DNA from: Streptococcus anginosus
Lineage (GTDB): Bacteria; Bacillota; Bacilli; Lactobacillales; Streptococcaceae
Length of the DNA: 64,000 nt
Assembly: GCF_900636475.1 (NCBI RefSeq)
Contig: NZ_LR134283.1
Location: 1,889,655 to 1,953,654, forward strand
Reading direction: 5' to 3'
The notes beneath the pieces were generated by a model. That model did no database searches, had not been told where the DNA came from, and was given only the letters and a program-made list of their open reading frames with translations. A program made the position numbers and the translations under genes. Shown here in pieces: positions 49,021-58,089 of this stretch; within the stretch, counting starts at the first letter, position 1; every line of letters starts with the position of its first letter.

Positions 49021-50742
49021 ATGAAAGAAGTTTTTATTGGAAACTACGGTTTGGAACAAGTTGGTCAGAAAATGATAGCGACTGGGTGGGTTGCAAATAT
49101 CCGAAATCATGGGAAATTGGCTTTTATAGAGCTACGAGACCGAGAAGGACTGCTTCAAGTTTTTGTCGCAGGTGATAGCCCGGCTTTTACTGAAATTGAA
49201 CATCTACATAAAGAAGATGTGATTGCTGTTACAGGAGAAGTTGTCGAGCGAGAAGCCCGCTTTGTCAACAAAGCAATCAAGTCAGGGCAAGTCGAGCTGC
49301 GAGCGGAGGCAATTCAAATCCTTGCAAGCAGTAAACCTCTTCCTTTTGAACTCGATCAGCACGCCCATACAGGAGAAGAGTTGAGACAGAAATATCGCTA
49401 TCTGGATTTGCGTCGGAGTAAGATGACAGAGAACCTCAAACTTCGTCACCAAGTAACCAGCACAATTCGTGACTACTTAAACGGTAAGGATTTTCTGGAA
49501 GTGGAGACACCTTATTTGACGAAATCTACACCAGAAGGAGCCAGAGATTTTTTGGTTCCTAGTCGAGTTTTTAAAAATCAATTTTATGCTTTACCTCAGA
49601 GTCCGCAAATGTTGAAGCAACTCCTAATGGGAGCTGGTCTGGAGCGTTATTATCAAGTTGTTCGCTGCTTTCGAGATGAGGATCTACGGGGAGACCGTCA
49701 GCCTGAATTTACTCAGGTCGATATGGAAATGAGCTTTGCTAGTGAAAAAGACATTCGCATGCTTGTAGAAGAGATGCTCAAAGCGGTTGTTAAGAAAACT
49801 CATGGTTTGGAGCTGACAGAAGCTTTTCCGACTATCAGTTATGAAGAAGCCATGAACCGCTTTGGTACAGATAAGCCGGATACGCGATTTGGTTTGGAAT
49901 TAAAAAATCTGACCAATCTCTGTCAGGATAATCCCTCTCTTTTGCTCAAACAGGCTTTTGCTCGTCATGAAGAATTATGGGGCATTTGTGTTCCAAATGC
50001 TACGGATTCTTTCACGAAGAAGCAGCTCAGTCATTTCTATCAGGAAATGAAAGAATTTGGAGCTAGTAGGTTTGCTAGTCTTAAGGTAGAAGCAGGTGAA
50101 TTTCAAGGGGATTTGGCTTCGACTTTTGAGGCAGAAGCAGCTGCTTTCATAGACCGATTTGAAGCGCAAGGCGATGATTTGCTTTTACTGGTCATTGCCA
50201 AGAAAAGACAAGCTCAAGAAGCCTTGGGGCATTTGCGATTGGAGATTGCCAAACAATTAGATTTAATCAATCAGAGTCGACTGGACTTCCTTTGGGTGCT
50301 GGATTGGCCTTTGCTAGAGTGGAATGAGGAGCAAGAACGCTATCAAGCCATGCACCATCCTTTCACACAGGGGATTTTTGAAGATGGGCAAGAGCCAGGT
50401 CAATTTCGCAGCCATGCCTACGACATTGTCTTGAATGGCTATGAAATTGGGGGCGGTAGTTTACGGATTCATGATCGAAAGAGTCAAGAAGCTATGTTTG
50501 AACTTCTGGGTATGGAAAAAGAAGATTACGAGCGTGACTTTGGCTTTTTCTTAGAAGCGCTTGATTATGGTTTTCCGCCGCATGGTGGTCTAGCACTGGG
50601 CTTGGATCGACTGGTTATGATTTTAGCTGGTGAAGAAAATATCCGTCAGGTCATTGCCTTTCCGAAGAATGGAACTGGTTTTGATCCTATGCTAGAAAGT
50701 CCCAGCCAAGTAGATGCGAGTCAAGTGAAAGAACTTCAGTAA
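49021..50742 (+). CDS. aspS2: aspartyl-tRNA synthetase, second/divergent type (AspS2)
   Basis: A 573-residue class II synthetase: N-terminal OB fold (about 1-100), motif 2 FRDEDLRGDRQPEFTQ, an inserted GAD-type domain in the middle, and motif 3 GLALGLDRLVMIL. It charges tRNA with aspartate. Divergent from the usual streptococcal context next to hisS, and placed after codY-pncA where gatCAB commonly lies. The Asn-type T-box suggests a non-discriminating enzyme that makes Asp-tRNA(Asn) for amidation by GatCAB. AGAAAGAGG precedes the ATG. Specificity is inferred. Confidence 0.88.
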   Translation: MKEVFIGNYGLEQVGQKMIATGWVANIRNHGKLAFIELRDREGLLQVFVAGDSPAFTEIEHLHKEDVIAVTGEVVEREARFVNKAIKSGQVELRAEAIQILASSKPLPFELDQHAHTGEELRQKYRYLDLRRSKMTENLKLRHQVTSTIRDYLNGKDFLEVETPYLTKSTPEGARDFLVPSRVFKNQFYALPQSPQMLKQLLMGAGLERYYQVVRCFRDEDLRGDRQPEFTQVDMEMSFASEKDIRMLVEEMLKAVVKKTHGLELTEAFPTISYEEAMNRFGTDKPDTRFGLELKNLTNLCQDNPSLLLKQAFARHEELWGICVPNATDSFTKKQLSHFYQEMKEFGASRFASLKVEAGEFQGDLASTFEAEAAAFIDRFEAQGDDLLLLVIAKKRQAQEALGHLRLEIAKQLDLINQSRLDFLWVLDWPLLEWNEEQERYQAMHHPFTQGIFEDGQEPGQFRSHAYDIVLNGYEIGGGSLRIHDRKSQEAMFELLGMEKEDYERDFGFFLEALDYGFPPHGGLALGLDRLVMILAGEENIRQVIAFPKNGTGFDPMLESPSQVDASQVKELQ

Positions 50743-50787
50743 GTGTCTAGAGTTTCGGGAAACGTAAAATTAAATACCTTGTAACCT

Positions 50788-50818
50788 AAGAGAACGAAAA
50801 AATCGTTCTCTTTTTTCG
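50788..50818 (+). terminator. terminator of aspS2
   Basis: AAGAGAACGA (50788-50797) pairs with TCGTTCTCTT (50803-50812), followed by TTTT. Confidence 0.9.
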
Positions 50819-50850
50819 TTGCCTAAAATAATGGAAAGGACACCAAACAG

Positions 50851-51222
50851 ATGTCAAATAACATTGAAATCATCATGAATCTTGATACCTTAGAAATCTT
50901 TGAAGTAATTGATCTTGATGAAGAGAAAGAAGCAGCTGTTACAGATACTGAGGAGCTTCCTGAAGAAGTAAAAACATCCCCATACGATGACCTAGGAAGA
51001 GTTTGGCTAGGGAATGGTTATTACTACAAGCCTTTTAGCTTGCTTTGGAGAACTGAGAAAGATGATGTTATTCATGAGCTGAATCCCAAGAATAAACATG
51101 GCACCTATCCTTATCATAAACGAGCCCGAGATGGGACGTGGGGTCATATTTATCAACTGACACAAGAAGAAGCCTTGTGGCTAACCTTAGAGTTTAATCC
51201 TGAATTGATGAGTTATGTGTAG
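50851..51222 (+). CDS. hypothetical protein of the conjugative element
   Basis: A 123-residue protein I do not recognise. Acidic N-terminal half (DLDEEKEAAVTDTEELPEE, about 22-40), then an aromatic-rich half with WLGNGYYYKPFSLLWR and DGTWGHIYQLTQEEALWLT. No signal peptide or membrane segment. AATGGAAAGGA precedes the ATG. First gene after the aspS2 terminator. Confidence 0.7.
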   Translation: MSNNIEIIMNLDTLEIFEVIDLDEEKEAAVTDTEELPEEVKTSPYDDLGRVWLGNGYYYKPFSLLWRTEKDDVIHELNPKNKHGTYPYHKRARDGTWGHIYQLTQEEALWLTLEFNPELMSYV

Positions 51223-51243
51223 GGTTAAGAGAGAAAATAAAAA

Positions 51244-51426
51244 ATGACCGAACGAGAAGAATCACTTTATGAAGTAAGGTTATGCCTATTTGGAATCCCA
51301 TTATGGAAAGTAAAATACACTAAGCGAGAATTACTGATGTCTGCTTTTTGCGCTGCTAATAAGAACAAGATTATTGAATTGATATTTATTGATAAAGAGG
51401 GGGAATATGATATTTGGTATTTTTAA
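51244..51426 (+). CDS. small hypothetical protein
   Basis: A 60-residue protein (MTEREESLYEVRLCLFGIPL...), 21 bases after the previous gene. No recognised domain. Weak ribosome site. Its end overlaps a possible 19-codon frame starting at 51407. Confidence 0.5.
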   Translation: MTEREESLYEVRLCLFGIPLWKVKYTKRELLMSAFCAANKNKIIELIFIDKEGEYDIWYF

Positions 51427-51471
51427 CTTTTTATTGATTATATCAGTATTTAGAAAGGAGAGGTAGAAAGA

Positions 51472-51639
51472 ATGAGTGTCTTGATTCCTGTAAATATTAT
51501 CTTTGCTTTAATACTTTACCCTATGTTTATCAGTAATTATCGGAAAAGAAAACCTTATTTGTTGCATTTGTTTCTCTTTCTGATAAATGCTCTAGTATCA
51601 CTGTATGAGATTTTTAATTATTTAGGCTGGTTGAAATAA
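51472..51639 (+). CDS. small two-segment membrane protein
   Basis: A 55-residue frame, MSVLIPVNIIFALILYPMF onward, with two predicted membrane segments separated by the basic turn SNYRKRKPY. AGAAAGGAGAGG lies before ATG 51472, a strong site. Stop TAA at 51637-51639 is followed by GGAG for the next gene. Function unknown. Confidence 0.6.
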   Translation: MSVLIPVNIIFALILYPMFISNYRKRKPYLLHLFLFLINALVSLYEIFNYLGWLK

Positions 51640-51650
51640 GGAGATAGAGG

Positions 51651-52122
51651 ATGACTCAAGAAGAAATAGAAGCTGGAATTTGTAGACGATGCGGATGTAA
51701 TTGGATTACCCCTTGTATCGATGAAAAGTATGGTCCTTGCTGGTGGGTAGTATAGAACGCTGTGTAGTCATTGTTTTTATGGATTTAATGATGAACCTTA
51801 TCAGACGAAAGTTTACTATAGGCCAGGTTATGATTTTCTTGAGAGAAATAGAGAATTTGCATGGGGAATATTGACAAATCCAAAAAGTCACTGGGTTTAT
51901 GATATGGAACATGATGTTTTGTGTGTAGTTGGCTTAGGGGATCATATTGGAGCTGTTCGTTTTATTGCAAAAAAATTCTATGGACTAAAACGTATCTATC
52001 GTGAAGAGATACCTAAATGGCAAGAAATTATCGATGAGAATATGATTTTTTACAATGCAATGGTTGATGATCCAGAACATTATGCTTGGCATTTACCACG
52101 AAAGTATCGATTGGAGGATTGA
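51651..52122 (+). pseudogene. zinc-ribbon-like hypothetical protein, frameshifted
   Basis: The frame starting at ATG 51651 reads MTQEEIEAGICRRCGCNWIT and stops at TAG 51753-51755 right after GPCWWV. A different frame then continues without a start as TLCSHCFYGFNDEPYQTKVYYRPG and runs to 52122. Joined, the two give a protein of about 155 residues with CxxC pairs that look like one zinc site. A single indel near 51750 separates them. AAGGAG precedes the start. The last part could restart at ATG 51871. Confidence 0.7.
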
Positions 52123-52123
52123 T

Positions 52124-52801
52124 ATGAATAACAAGGTTATTTTTAAGATACAGAACCTTCTTGAATTAGCTTATGATGCACCAAATGACGAAGAAGGACA
52201 AACAGCTCTTCTAATGGCTCAAAAACTTATGGTCAAGCACAATCTATCTATGACCGACCTAACGACTACTAAAAACAAAAATAACATTGGTGAAACAGTA
52301 GGAACCTGGGAGTATAGAATGCCTTGGTGGCAAGAGAAATTAGCAGCTATTCTAGGTGAAAATTTTAGATGTAAAACGATAAGAAGAAGGGTTGTTGATG
52401 AAGGAATTACACAAATCATTTTCTTTGGGTATGATACGGATGCTGAATTGTGTACCAAGGTCTATGAAGGAGCTATTTTATATCTGAAGTATCGATTAAA
52501 ATGGCTATTTCCTACAATTCCTAAAGCACGTTGGAAAGATTATAAAAAGTCATACTTGATAGGATTTCTTGCAGGACTAGACGAGCGATTTAGAAAACAG
52601 GCACAATCCTCAGAAGAATTTGCTTTGATGGTGCAGGTACCAGCAGAAGTGCTGGAAGAACAAAGACTACGTATGGGAGAATTGAAAAATCGCGAAACTA
52701 AAGCACAGATTGAGAATATTGATTTTGAGGCGTATGTAACTGGTCTTGAACATGCTAAAAAATCTCGATTAATGCCTAATAAATTGTTAAAAAGCAGTTA
52801 A
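52124..52801 (+). CDS. DUF2786-domain protein
   Basis: 225 residues from ATG 52124, which has GGAGG upstream and follows the previous stop at once. The N-terminal helical region KIQNLLELAYDAPNDEEGQTALLMAQKLM (about 6-34) is typical of DUF2786 proteins, found widely on phages and conjugative elements. A later basic region KARWKDYKKSYLIGFLAGLDERF follows. Function not known. Confidence 0.8.
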   Translation: MNNKVIFKIQNLLELAYDAPNDEEGQTALLMAQKLMVKHNLSMTDLTTTKNKNNIGETVGTWEYRMPWWQEKLAAILGENFRCKTIRRRVVDEGITQIIFFGYDTDAELCTKVYEGAILYLKYRLKWLFPTIPKARWKDYKKSYLIGFLAGLDERFRKQAQSSEEFALMVQVPAEVLEEQRLRMGELKNRETKAQIENIDFEAYVTGLEHAKKSRLMPNKLLKSS

Positions 52802-52839
52802 GAAAACAAAAGAAAAAAGAATCCAATAAAGGAGTTTTT

Positions 52840-53025
52840 ATGAGAACACAACAATCTTCTATGGTTAAACTAACAAAAAATATGATGGTAATTGATTTGA
52901 TGAGAACAACAGGTTGGTCACGAGATCGAGCTCTTGCTGCGATTGAAGAATTGGAAGCAACGAGTTTAATCCAGTTTTCTCATCAAGGTGGTATGAAGCT
53001 ATGTATCAATGCTGAGGTGTTTTAA
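52840..53025 (+). CDS. small helical protein preceding the replication initiator
   Basis: A 61-residue protein (LTKNMMVIDLMRTTGWSRDRALAAIEELEATSLIQFS) that looks like a small winged or helix-turn-helix unit. AAAGGAG precedes the ATG and the gene ends one base before the next starts. Possible partner or regulator of RepA. Confidence 0.6.
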   Translation: MRTQQSSMVKLTKNMMVIDLMRTTGWSRDRALAAIEELEATSLIQFSHQGGMKLCINAEVF

Positions 53026-54102
53026 ATGATTCCAAATAGAGATATTACAGTCAATCAATTAACCACACAGACCTTTTATCAAATTCCACAATTATTTATG
53101 ACAAGAATTGAACGCAAGTGGAATCCTGAAAGAAAGATACTGATGACGATTCGTTACGTTAGTCCATACGTTAAATTATCTTCAGATGCCAAACTTAGTT
53201 ATGGCATATTGCTGAACCGTTGCCAGTTAAGTATTCATTCTCATGAAAGTGGGAACAGTGAATATGTAGATGAAAATGGCTCAGTGTTTATGATTTATAC
53301 AGTCAGCGATTTGATGGAAGTATTAGATAAATCAAAACCAACTGTTACCAAAATTAAGAAAGAATTAACTGAAATGGGCTTGTTGCGAGAAGTTCGACAA
53401 GGAAATAATAAACCGAATCGATTGTATTTACAAAATGTTGATGCAACTTGCCAAATAGTAGAGCATTACGATGAAAATAATGTCTTGTTAAAACGGTTTG
53501 ACTACTTTGGAAAACTTCTTTATGAGAAAGAGGAGTCGTTAACAGAAGAAGCGAAAACCCTTGATAATAGCGGAGGTAAAAAAATTGAACGTCCAAAATC
53601 TTTACTTCCGGAGGGTAAAAATTTTAACCCAAGTAAGAATAATACAAGTAAGACTGAGATAAATAATATTAGTTCTAGAAAGAGTGAGAAAATTTCTGAT
53701 GAAATTTCTCCCTCTCCTGAAGCTGATCATATACATCATCTAGAAAAAGTTGAGAAATATATTTCACCAAAATATTATTCTCTCTTACAAGTAATTGCAG
53801 ATGAGTATAATGGCAAATTTTGCCAACAAGATTTGTTTACTGGAGAGTTCCAAAATTACAGCTTAACTCATAGGCAAAAGATGATGATAGGACAATACCT
53901 TTCGGAAGGTTATGTGACCAGTAAAGAAGTTCTTAATCTTATTAATCGTATTCCCTATGATTGCGGATCTCCTTTAGCCTATCTCATGCGCAGTTTAGAA
54001 AACCTCAAGGAAGAGCGAAGATTAGAAGTGAAGATATTGGCGCATAAACAGGCAGAGTTGAAATATGGCAAGAGCAAGGGAGGAGACAAGTATGGCGTTT
54101 AA
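53026..54102 (+). CDS. RepA_N-family replication initiator
   Basis: A 358-residue protein whose N-terminal 120 residues (FYQIPQLFM, YVKLSSDAKLSYGILLNRCQLSIH, FMIYTVSDLMEVLDKSKPTVTKIKKEL) match the RepA N-terminal domain with a winged helix. A disordered, Ser/Asn/Lys-rich linker (about 180-235) and a C-terminal helical domain follow. RepA_N proteins start theta replication of Firmicute plasmids, including pheromone plasmids, and occur in integrative elements. The origin often lies within the gene; no iteron set is evident to the eye. Confidence 0.9.
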   Translation: MIPNRDITVNQLTTQTFYQIPQLFMTRIERKWNPERKILMTIRYVSPYVKLSSDAKLSYGILLNRCQLSIHSHESGNSEYVDENGSVFMIYTVSDLMEVLDKSKPTVTKIKKELTEMGLLREVRQGNNKPNRLYLQNVDATCQIVEHYDENNVLLKRFDYFGKLLYEKEESLTEEAKTLDNSGGKKIERPKSLLPEGKNFNPSKNNTSKTEINNISSRKSEKISDEISPSPEADHIHHLEKVEKYISPKYYSLLQVIADEYNGKFCQQDLFTGEFQNYSLTHRQKMMIGQYLSEGYVTSKEVLNLINRIPYDCGSPLAYLMRSLENLKEERRLEVKILAHKQAELKYGKSKGGDKYGV

Positions 54103-54382
54103 CAGACAAAAAGGCATTATCAGAGGCTCGATGGCTGCTAGAATACGTCCGACAGAACCGAAACCAGTACAAGAGATAGTGATGGAGATTGAGTATTTTG
54201 ATAAAACAACAGAAACAATTTCACTCACCTATAACCTAGAAGAACTACAGAGATTAGTATCTAGCTCTTTCAGTACAGGAGCTAGTATGAATTTTCCAAG
54301 TGCACGACCACCTTTTACAATCAACCCAAGATGGGTGAAGAAGGTGACCTACAAAGTAAAAGGGGTGATTCCATGTGACTAA
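54092..54382 (+). CDS. small hypothetical protein overlapping the initiator gene
   Basis: 96 residues from ATG 54092, with GGAGG at 54079-54084 as the ribosome site, overlapping repA by 11 bases. An earlier ATG at 54065 is possible. Contains EIEYFDKTTETISLTYNLEELQRLV. Not recognised. It overlaps the next gene by eight bases. Confidence 0.65.
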   Translation: MAFNRQKGIIRGSMAARIRPTEPKPVQEIVMEIEYFDKTTETISLTYNLEELQRLVSSSFSTGASMNFPSARPPFTINPRWVKKVTYKVKGVIPCD

Positions 54383-54641
54383 GCCTATCCAAAACCGAGT
54401 GAAGGAACTACGAAAACAAGCAGGTCTAACCCAGCAAGAGCTTGCAGATCAGCTTGGAGTTATTCGTAAGACAATCTCAAATTGGGAAAGAGGAACGAAT
54501 CGGATCAGTCCTGAACATACTGAAAACCTAGCTAGATTTTTTCAAGTGTCGGTTGGATACTTATTAGGCGTGAGTTCAGATCGCAAAGCAAGTTCAGATT
54601 TAGGTCACTATGTAGCTTATCGTCTTAAAAGTGAGAAGTGA
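54375..54641 (+). CDS. XRE-family helix-turn-helix regulator
   Basis: An 88-residue Cro/CI-type protein starting with GTG 54375 (AGGGG upstream). The helix-turn-helix is RVKELRKQAGLTQQELADQLGVIRKTISNWERG (about 8-40). It probably regulates the element, perhaps the promoter of the structured region downstream. Confidence 0.88.
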   Translation: MTKPIQNRVKELRKQAGLTQQELADQLGVIRKTISNWERGTNRISPEHTENLARFFQVSVGYLLGVSSDRKASSDLGHYVAYRLKSEK

Positions 54642-54689
54642 ACCTAATAGTTCTTCAAAAAATAAATGACCTAAGCAAGTCATAAAACT

Positions 54690-54940
54690 ACTTGAAGTTC
54701 TTTGACAATTGAATACCCCCACTGTCCTGATTAGCGGAACTAAGCATAAAAAAGAAAAAGGGCGGTGTGTAGCTAGAAAAAGATATCTAGCGCTGTTCCG
54801 CCACGTAAAGGCATAGCTAGTTAAAGCTATAAGCCGAAGGAGTTTGCGGTAAACTAGACTCAAAACCGTGCGTAAGAAACACAGTAGAAATGCTACGGCA
54901 TTAACTCGGCATGGCTGTAAATCAGCCTTTGATTCACAAG
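54690..54940 (+). ncRNA. candidate structured RNA or leader in the conjugative element
   Basis: The 309-base gap after the XRE gene has no plausible frame but several strong nested pairings: GGCGG (54761-54765) with CCGCC (54798-54802) enclosing GCTAGA / TCTAGC; GGC.TAGCT with AGCTA..GCC (54810-54834); GTTTGCGGTAAAC (54843-54853 region); and GGCTG / CAGCC (54913-54927). It ends at a strong AAGGAGG (54938-54944) before the next gene. It may be a cis-acting leader, a free RNA or a replication/antisense element. Confidence 0.4.
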
Positions 54941-54950
54941 GAGGAAAATG

Positions 54951-55268
54951 ATGAATCAAATAAATTCAACAAGTGAGGTAACCCTCACAGATTTAAGACG
55001 ATTAGGAATGCAAGGAGGTGCAACAGCCCTTCTTGACAATGGTGAAGAAGTCAAGTTGACGAAAAAATATGGTTTAATCTCTCGGAAAGGATACGTTGAA
55101 GGAAAACTTGTAACGGTTGCGACAATCGCAAATTATGGGAATATTTATAAAAGCATACGCACCATTAAACGTGGCAATATTCTTGTAGCCCGTAAAGTCA
55201 AACGAGGGAAACAGTCTATTTTACAATTAACTGGCAAAGGTTACCATAGACCGATCGTTCCATCTTAA
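54951..55268 (+). CDS. hypothetical conjugative-element protein downstream of the structured leader
   Basis: 105 residues from ATG 54951 (six bases after AAGGAGG; ATG 54948 is also possible). Contains LTDLRRLGMQGGATALLDNGEEVKL and a basic C-terminal half rich in Lys/Arg (RTIKRGNILVARKVKRGKQ). Not recognised; a small nucleic-acid-binding protein is conceivable. It ends about 150 bases before the surface protein genes. Confidence 0.65.
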   Translation: MNQINSTSEVTLTDLRRLGMQGGATALLDNGEEVKLTKKYGLISRKGYVEGKLVTVATIANYGNIYKSIRTIKRGNILVARKVKRGKQSILQLTGKGYHRPIVPS

Positions 55269-55417
55269 CAGATAGAGTCCTCATCTGTCTGTTTTGAAGA
55301 GCAAAGAAAGCCTCTTTCTTTGCTGTTGAAAGCAGATAGGTGTAAAGGAAAGAGAAGTAGATGAGTAGATTGAACTCATAACAAAAATAAAGAAATAAAA
55401 AATAGGAGTAACACATT

Positions 55418-57975
55418 ATGAAACAAGTTTCTAAAACAATTTTAACAACTATTGCAACAATTGCTGCTCTTAATGCAGGACAACAAGCAGTTCAAGCAGA
55501 AGAATTATCAAAAGTAGATCCTCAAAAGACTGAAGTCGATCAAGTTCAAAAAAGAAGTAACTCAAGCAGATGTGACGGCAAGTCAAACAAAAGTAACTGC
55601 CGCAAATACAGCAGTTAAAGCGCAGGAAACAGCTGTTGCGACAGCTAGACAAGAAGTCACAGTTGCTGAAAAGAAAGCAAGTACTGCACAAACTAATCTT
55701 TCTCAAGCAGAGAAAGTAGTTGCTGAAGCAACACCAGGAAATATTTCTAAAGCAGAACAGACGGTGAAAAATACGCAAACGGCTGTAGAAAATGCTGAGA
55801 AAGCTGTTACAGCAAGTCAAGCAGCTCAAACACAAGCTCAATCAGTTGTCACAAGTCAGGAAAAAGTTACGAAACAGGCACAGGAAGCGGTGAAGGTAAA
55901 ACAGGGTGAAGTAAGTAAAGCCAAAGAAAAAGTTGCGCAAAAACAAGCGATTTTAGATGGTACAGGCACAAAAGAAATCATTGAAAAAGCTGAACAAACA
56001 CAAGCTAAGGTTAATGCTGATAAAGAAGCAGTTGCCAAAGCTCAAACGAACTTGGTTGAAGCGAAGCAAGCAGACGCTAAGCGTGAGAAAGCTCTAGCGT
56101 CCGCTGAAAAAGAAGTACAGATTGCTAAAGCTACTGAACAAGAAACAGGACTTGATTATGCGCATAAAGTAAATGATGCAAATAAAACAGCCGATAAACT
56201 CTTTGAAGCTGATTCTAACTTAACAAAAGCCAATCATAAAGTTGAAGCTATCAATACGATTACGCTTTCGCAAGATTATATTGCAGCTCTACGAGACTAT
56301 AATCAAAACTTTACTAAATATAGTAAAGCAGAATTAAAGGCTCAAACTGATAAGCTGGTTGCTATGGGAAAGGCACTCGCTAAACAGAATCAATTTAAAA
56401 CGAATCAAGATGATAGTGATCTTGATACCTTAGATTTGAATCATCTCCCAGCCGAAGTTCGAGAAGAGATGTCTCTCTTTGCGGCTGATTTGCTCAATCA
56501 AATTCGTGCAGCTTTTGGAACAGCGAAAGTTGAAGTTTCTAGAGGTGCAACTGAAGCAGTTAATGAACATGTTTCCACTTCTGCAACGAATGGTGTGAAA
56601 GGTCATGATCGAGTAAATCTAGATCGAGTACTAGCTAAAGTAGGCATTACTAGCGGAACAGAAGAAAGCATTGGCTTAATGGGTGGATCTGGTTCTGCTC
56701 GGAAACAACAGAGAATCAGTCCACGTGAGTTAAAACGACTGATTTATAATAACATCTTGAACTTGATGTTTAATGCTTTTGAAGATGTAGAGGATAATGA
56801 AAACAATGAGTTTCTCCATGCTGGAACGCTAGCTGGATTATCTGAAAGCGGTGTGAAAAAGGCTTACTTAGGAGTCGGTACATCTTATAAAGATGACTTT
56901 TGGCAAGTAGTCAACTTCCTCTTTGTGTATGATAAGGCTCTTACACAACCAAATACCTTTGACGCCAAGCATTGTCTAATCCATTTGATAGTAAGGAAGT
57001 CTTAGTCCGTCAAAAAGCGGCGCAAAGCGCTTATGATTTAGCTAAGAAAGCTGACGAACAAGCCAAAGCGAATCAAGCCCAAGCAGAAACAGACTATCAA
57101 AAAGCGAAAGAGAAGCTAGCGCTTGTGACTGCTAAACGGGATAGTTTGAAAGCTGAAACTCCTTTAACTCCTGCCGCAGAAACAGCTCTCACAAAAGCAC
57201 AGGAAACGTTGAAAGTAGATGAAGCAGAAAACAAAGCGGCACAAAAGGCGGTGAAGCAACTAACTGCGGATGTTAAGGCGAAACAAGAAGCTTTAGCGCA
57301 AGCCAAAGCGGAATTAGCTCAAACAGAAACAGAGTTAAAAGCTCTTGAAGCGATTCTTTCAACGGAACAATCCACTTTAGCTGCTAAACAAGCAACTCTT
57401 GCACAAGCAAGAAGACTTGTTAAACAACGTGAAGCTGAATTAGTACAAGTAAAAGAACACCGTACAAAAGCACAAGCAGTTGTTGCTCAATTGAAAGCCG
57501 CTCCAGCCATGCTGAAACAAGCTCAAATGGCTTATCGCTCTGCTAAACAAATGTTATTTGAAAAGAAAGAAATATTAGGACGTGAAGAAGCTAAATTGAC
57601 TGTATTAAAAGCTGAACAAGCAGAAGTGACAAAACAACATCAAGCACTTGTGAAGATTTATCAAGAACAATTGGAAGCAGAACGTCAAGCTAAATTAGCG
57701 GAACAAAAAGCAGTTATTGAAAAAGCAGGCGGACAAGCAGTTCCAGTCTTTGATGAAACTGGTAAATTGGTTTCTTACGAAAGTATGTATAAACAAGCTA
57801 CACAATTATTAGTGGGAAGTCAATCAACTGTTCAGCCAGTTCAGGTAAATTATTCAACTCGTTTGAAAAAGCACTTCCTTCTACTGGTGAAAAAGGCTCA
57901 ATCTTGAGTGCAATTGGTGGATTGCTTCTAATTGGCTTTAGCTTTGTGGAATATAAAAGAAAAGAAGTGAAATAA
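55418..57975 (+). pseudogene. SEC10/PgrA-type surface exclusion LPXTG protein, frameshifted
   Basis: One coding region broken by about three shifts into frames 2, 3, 2 and 1. In order: signal peptide (MKQVSKTILTTIATIAALNAG..AQAEE), a long Ala/Gln/Lys coiled coil, a globular SEC10/PgrA domain around 56450-56950 (LPAEVREEMSLFAADLLNQIR), a second coiled coil, and a sorting signal LPSTG (57874-57888) with membrane segment and tail KRKEVK. The first shift is an extra A in a run near 55550. Intact homologues block redundant conjugation. An AGGAGT site precedes the ATG. Confidence 0.85.
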
Positions 57976-58089
57976 GGAGCAAGTATGTATTTAATGTATT
58001 TTCGGATGGCTCGTGCGCCAGCCTTGGATTGAGTGTATCAAATGGGAAATGTTAATTATTAGTTTAAAATACAAGGAGAAACTGAAAAC

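Noticed and set aside
51407..51466. 19-codon frame starting ATG ATA TTT after GAGGGGG
   Set aside because: Very short, overlaps the end of the preceding frame, and no further support.
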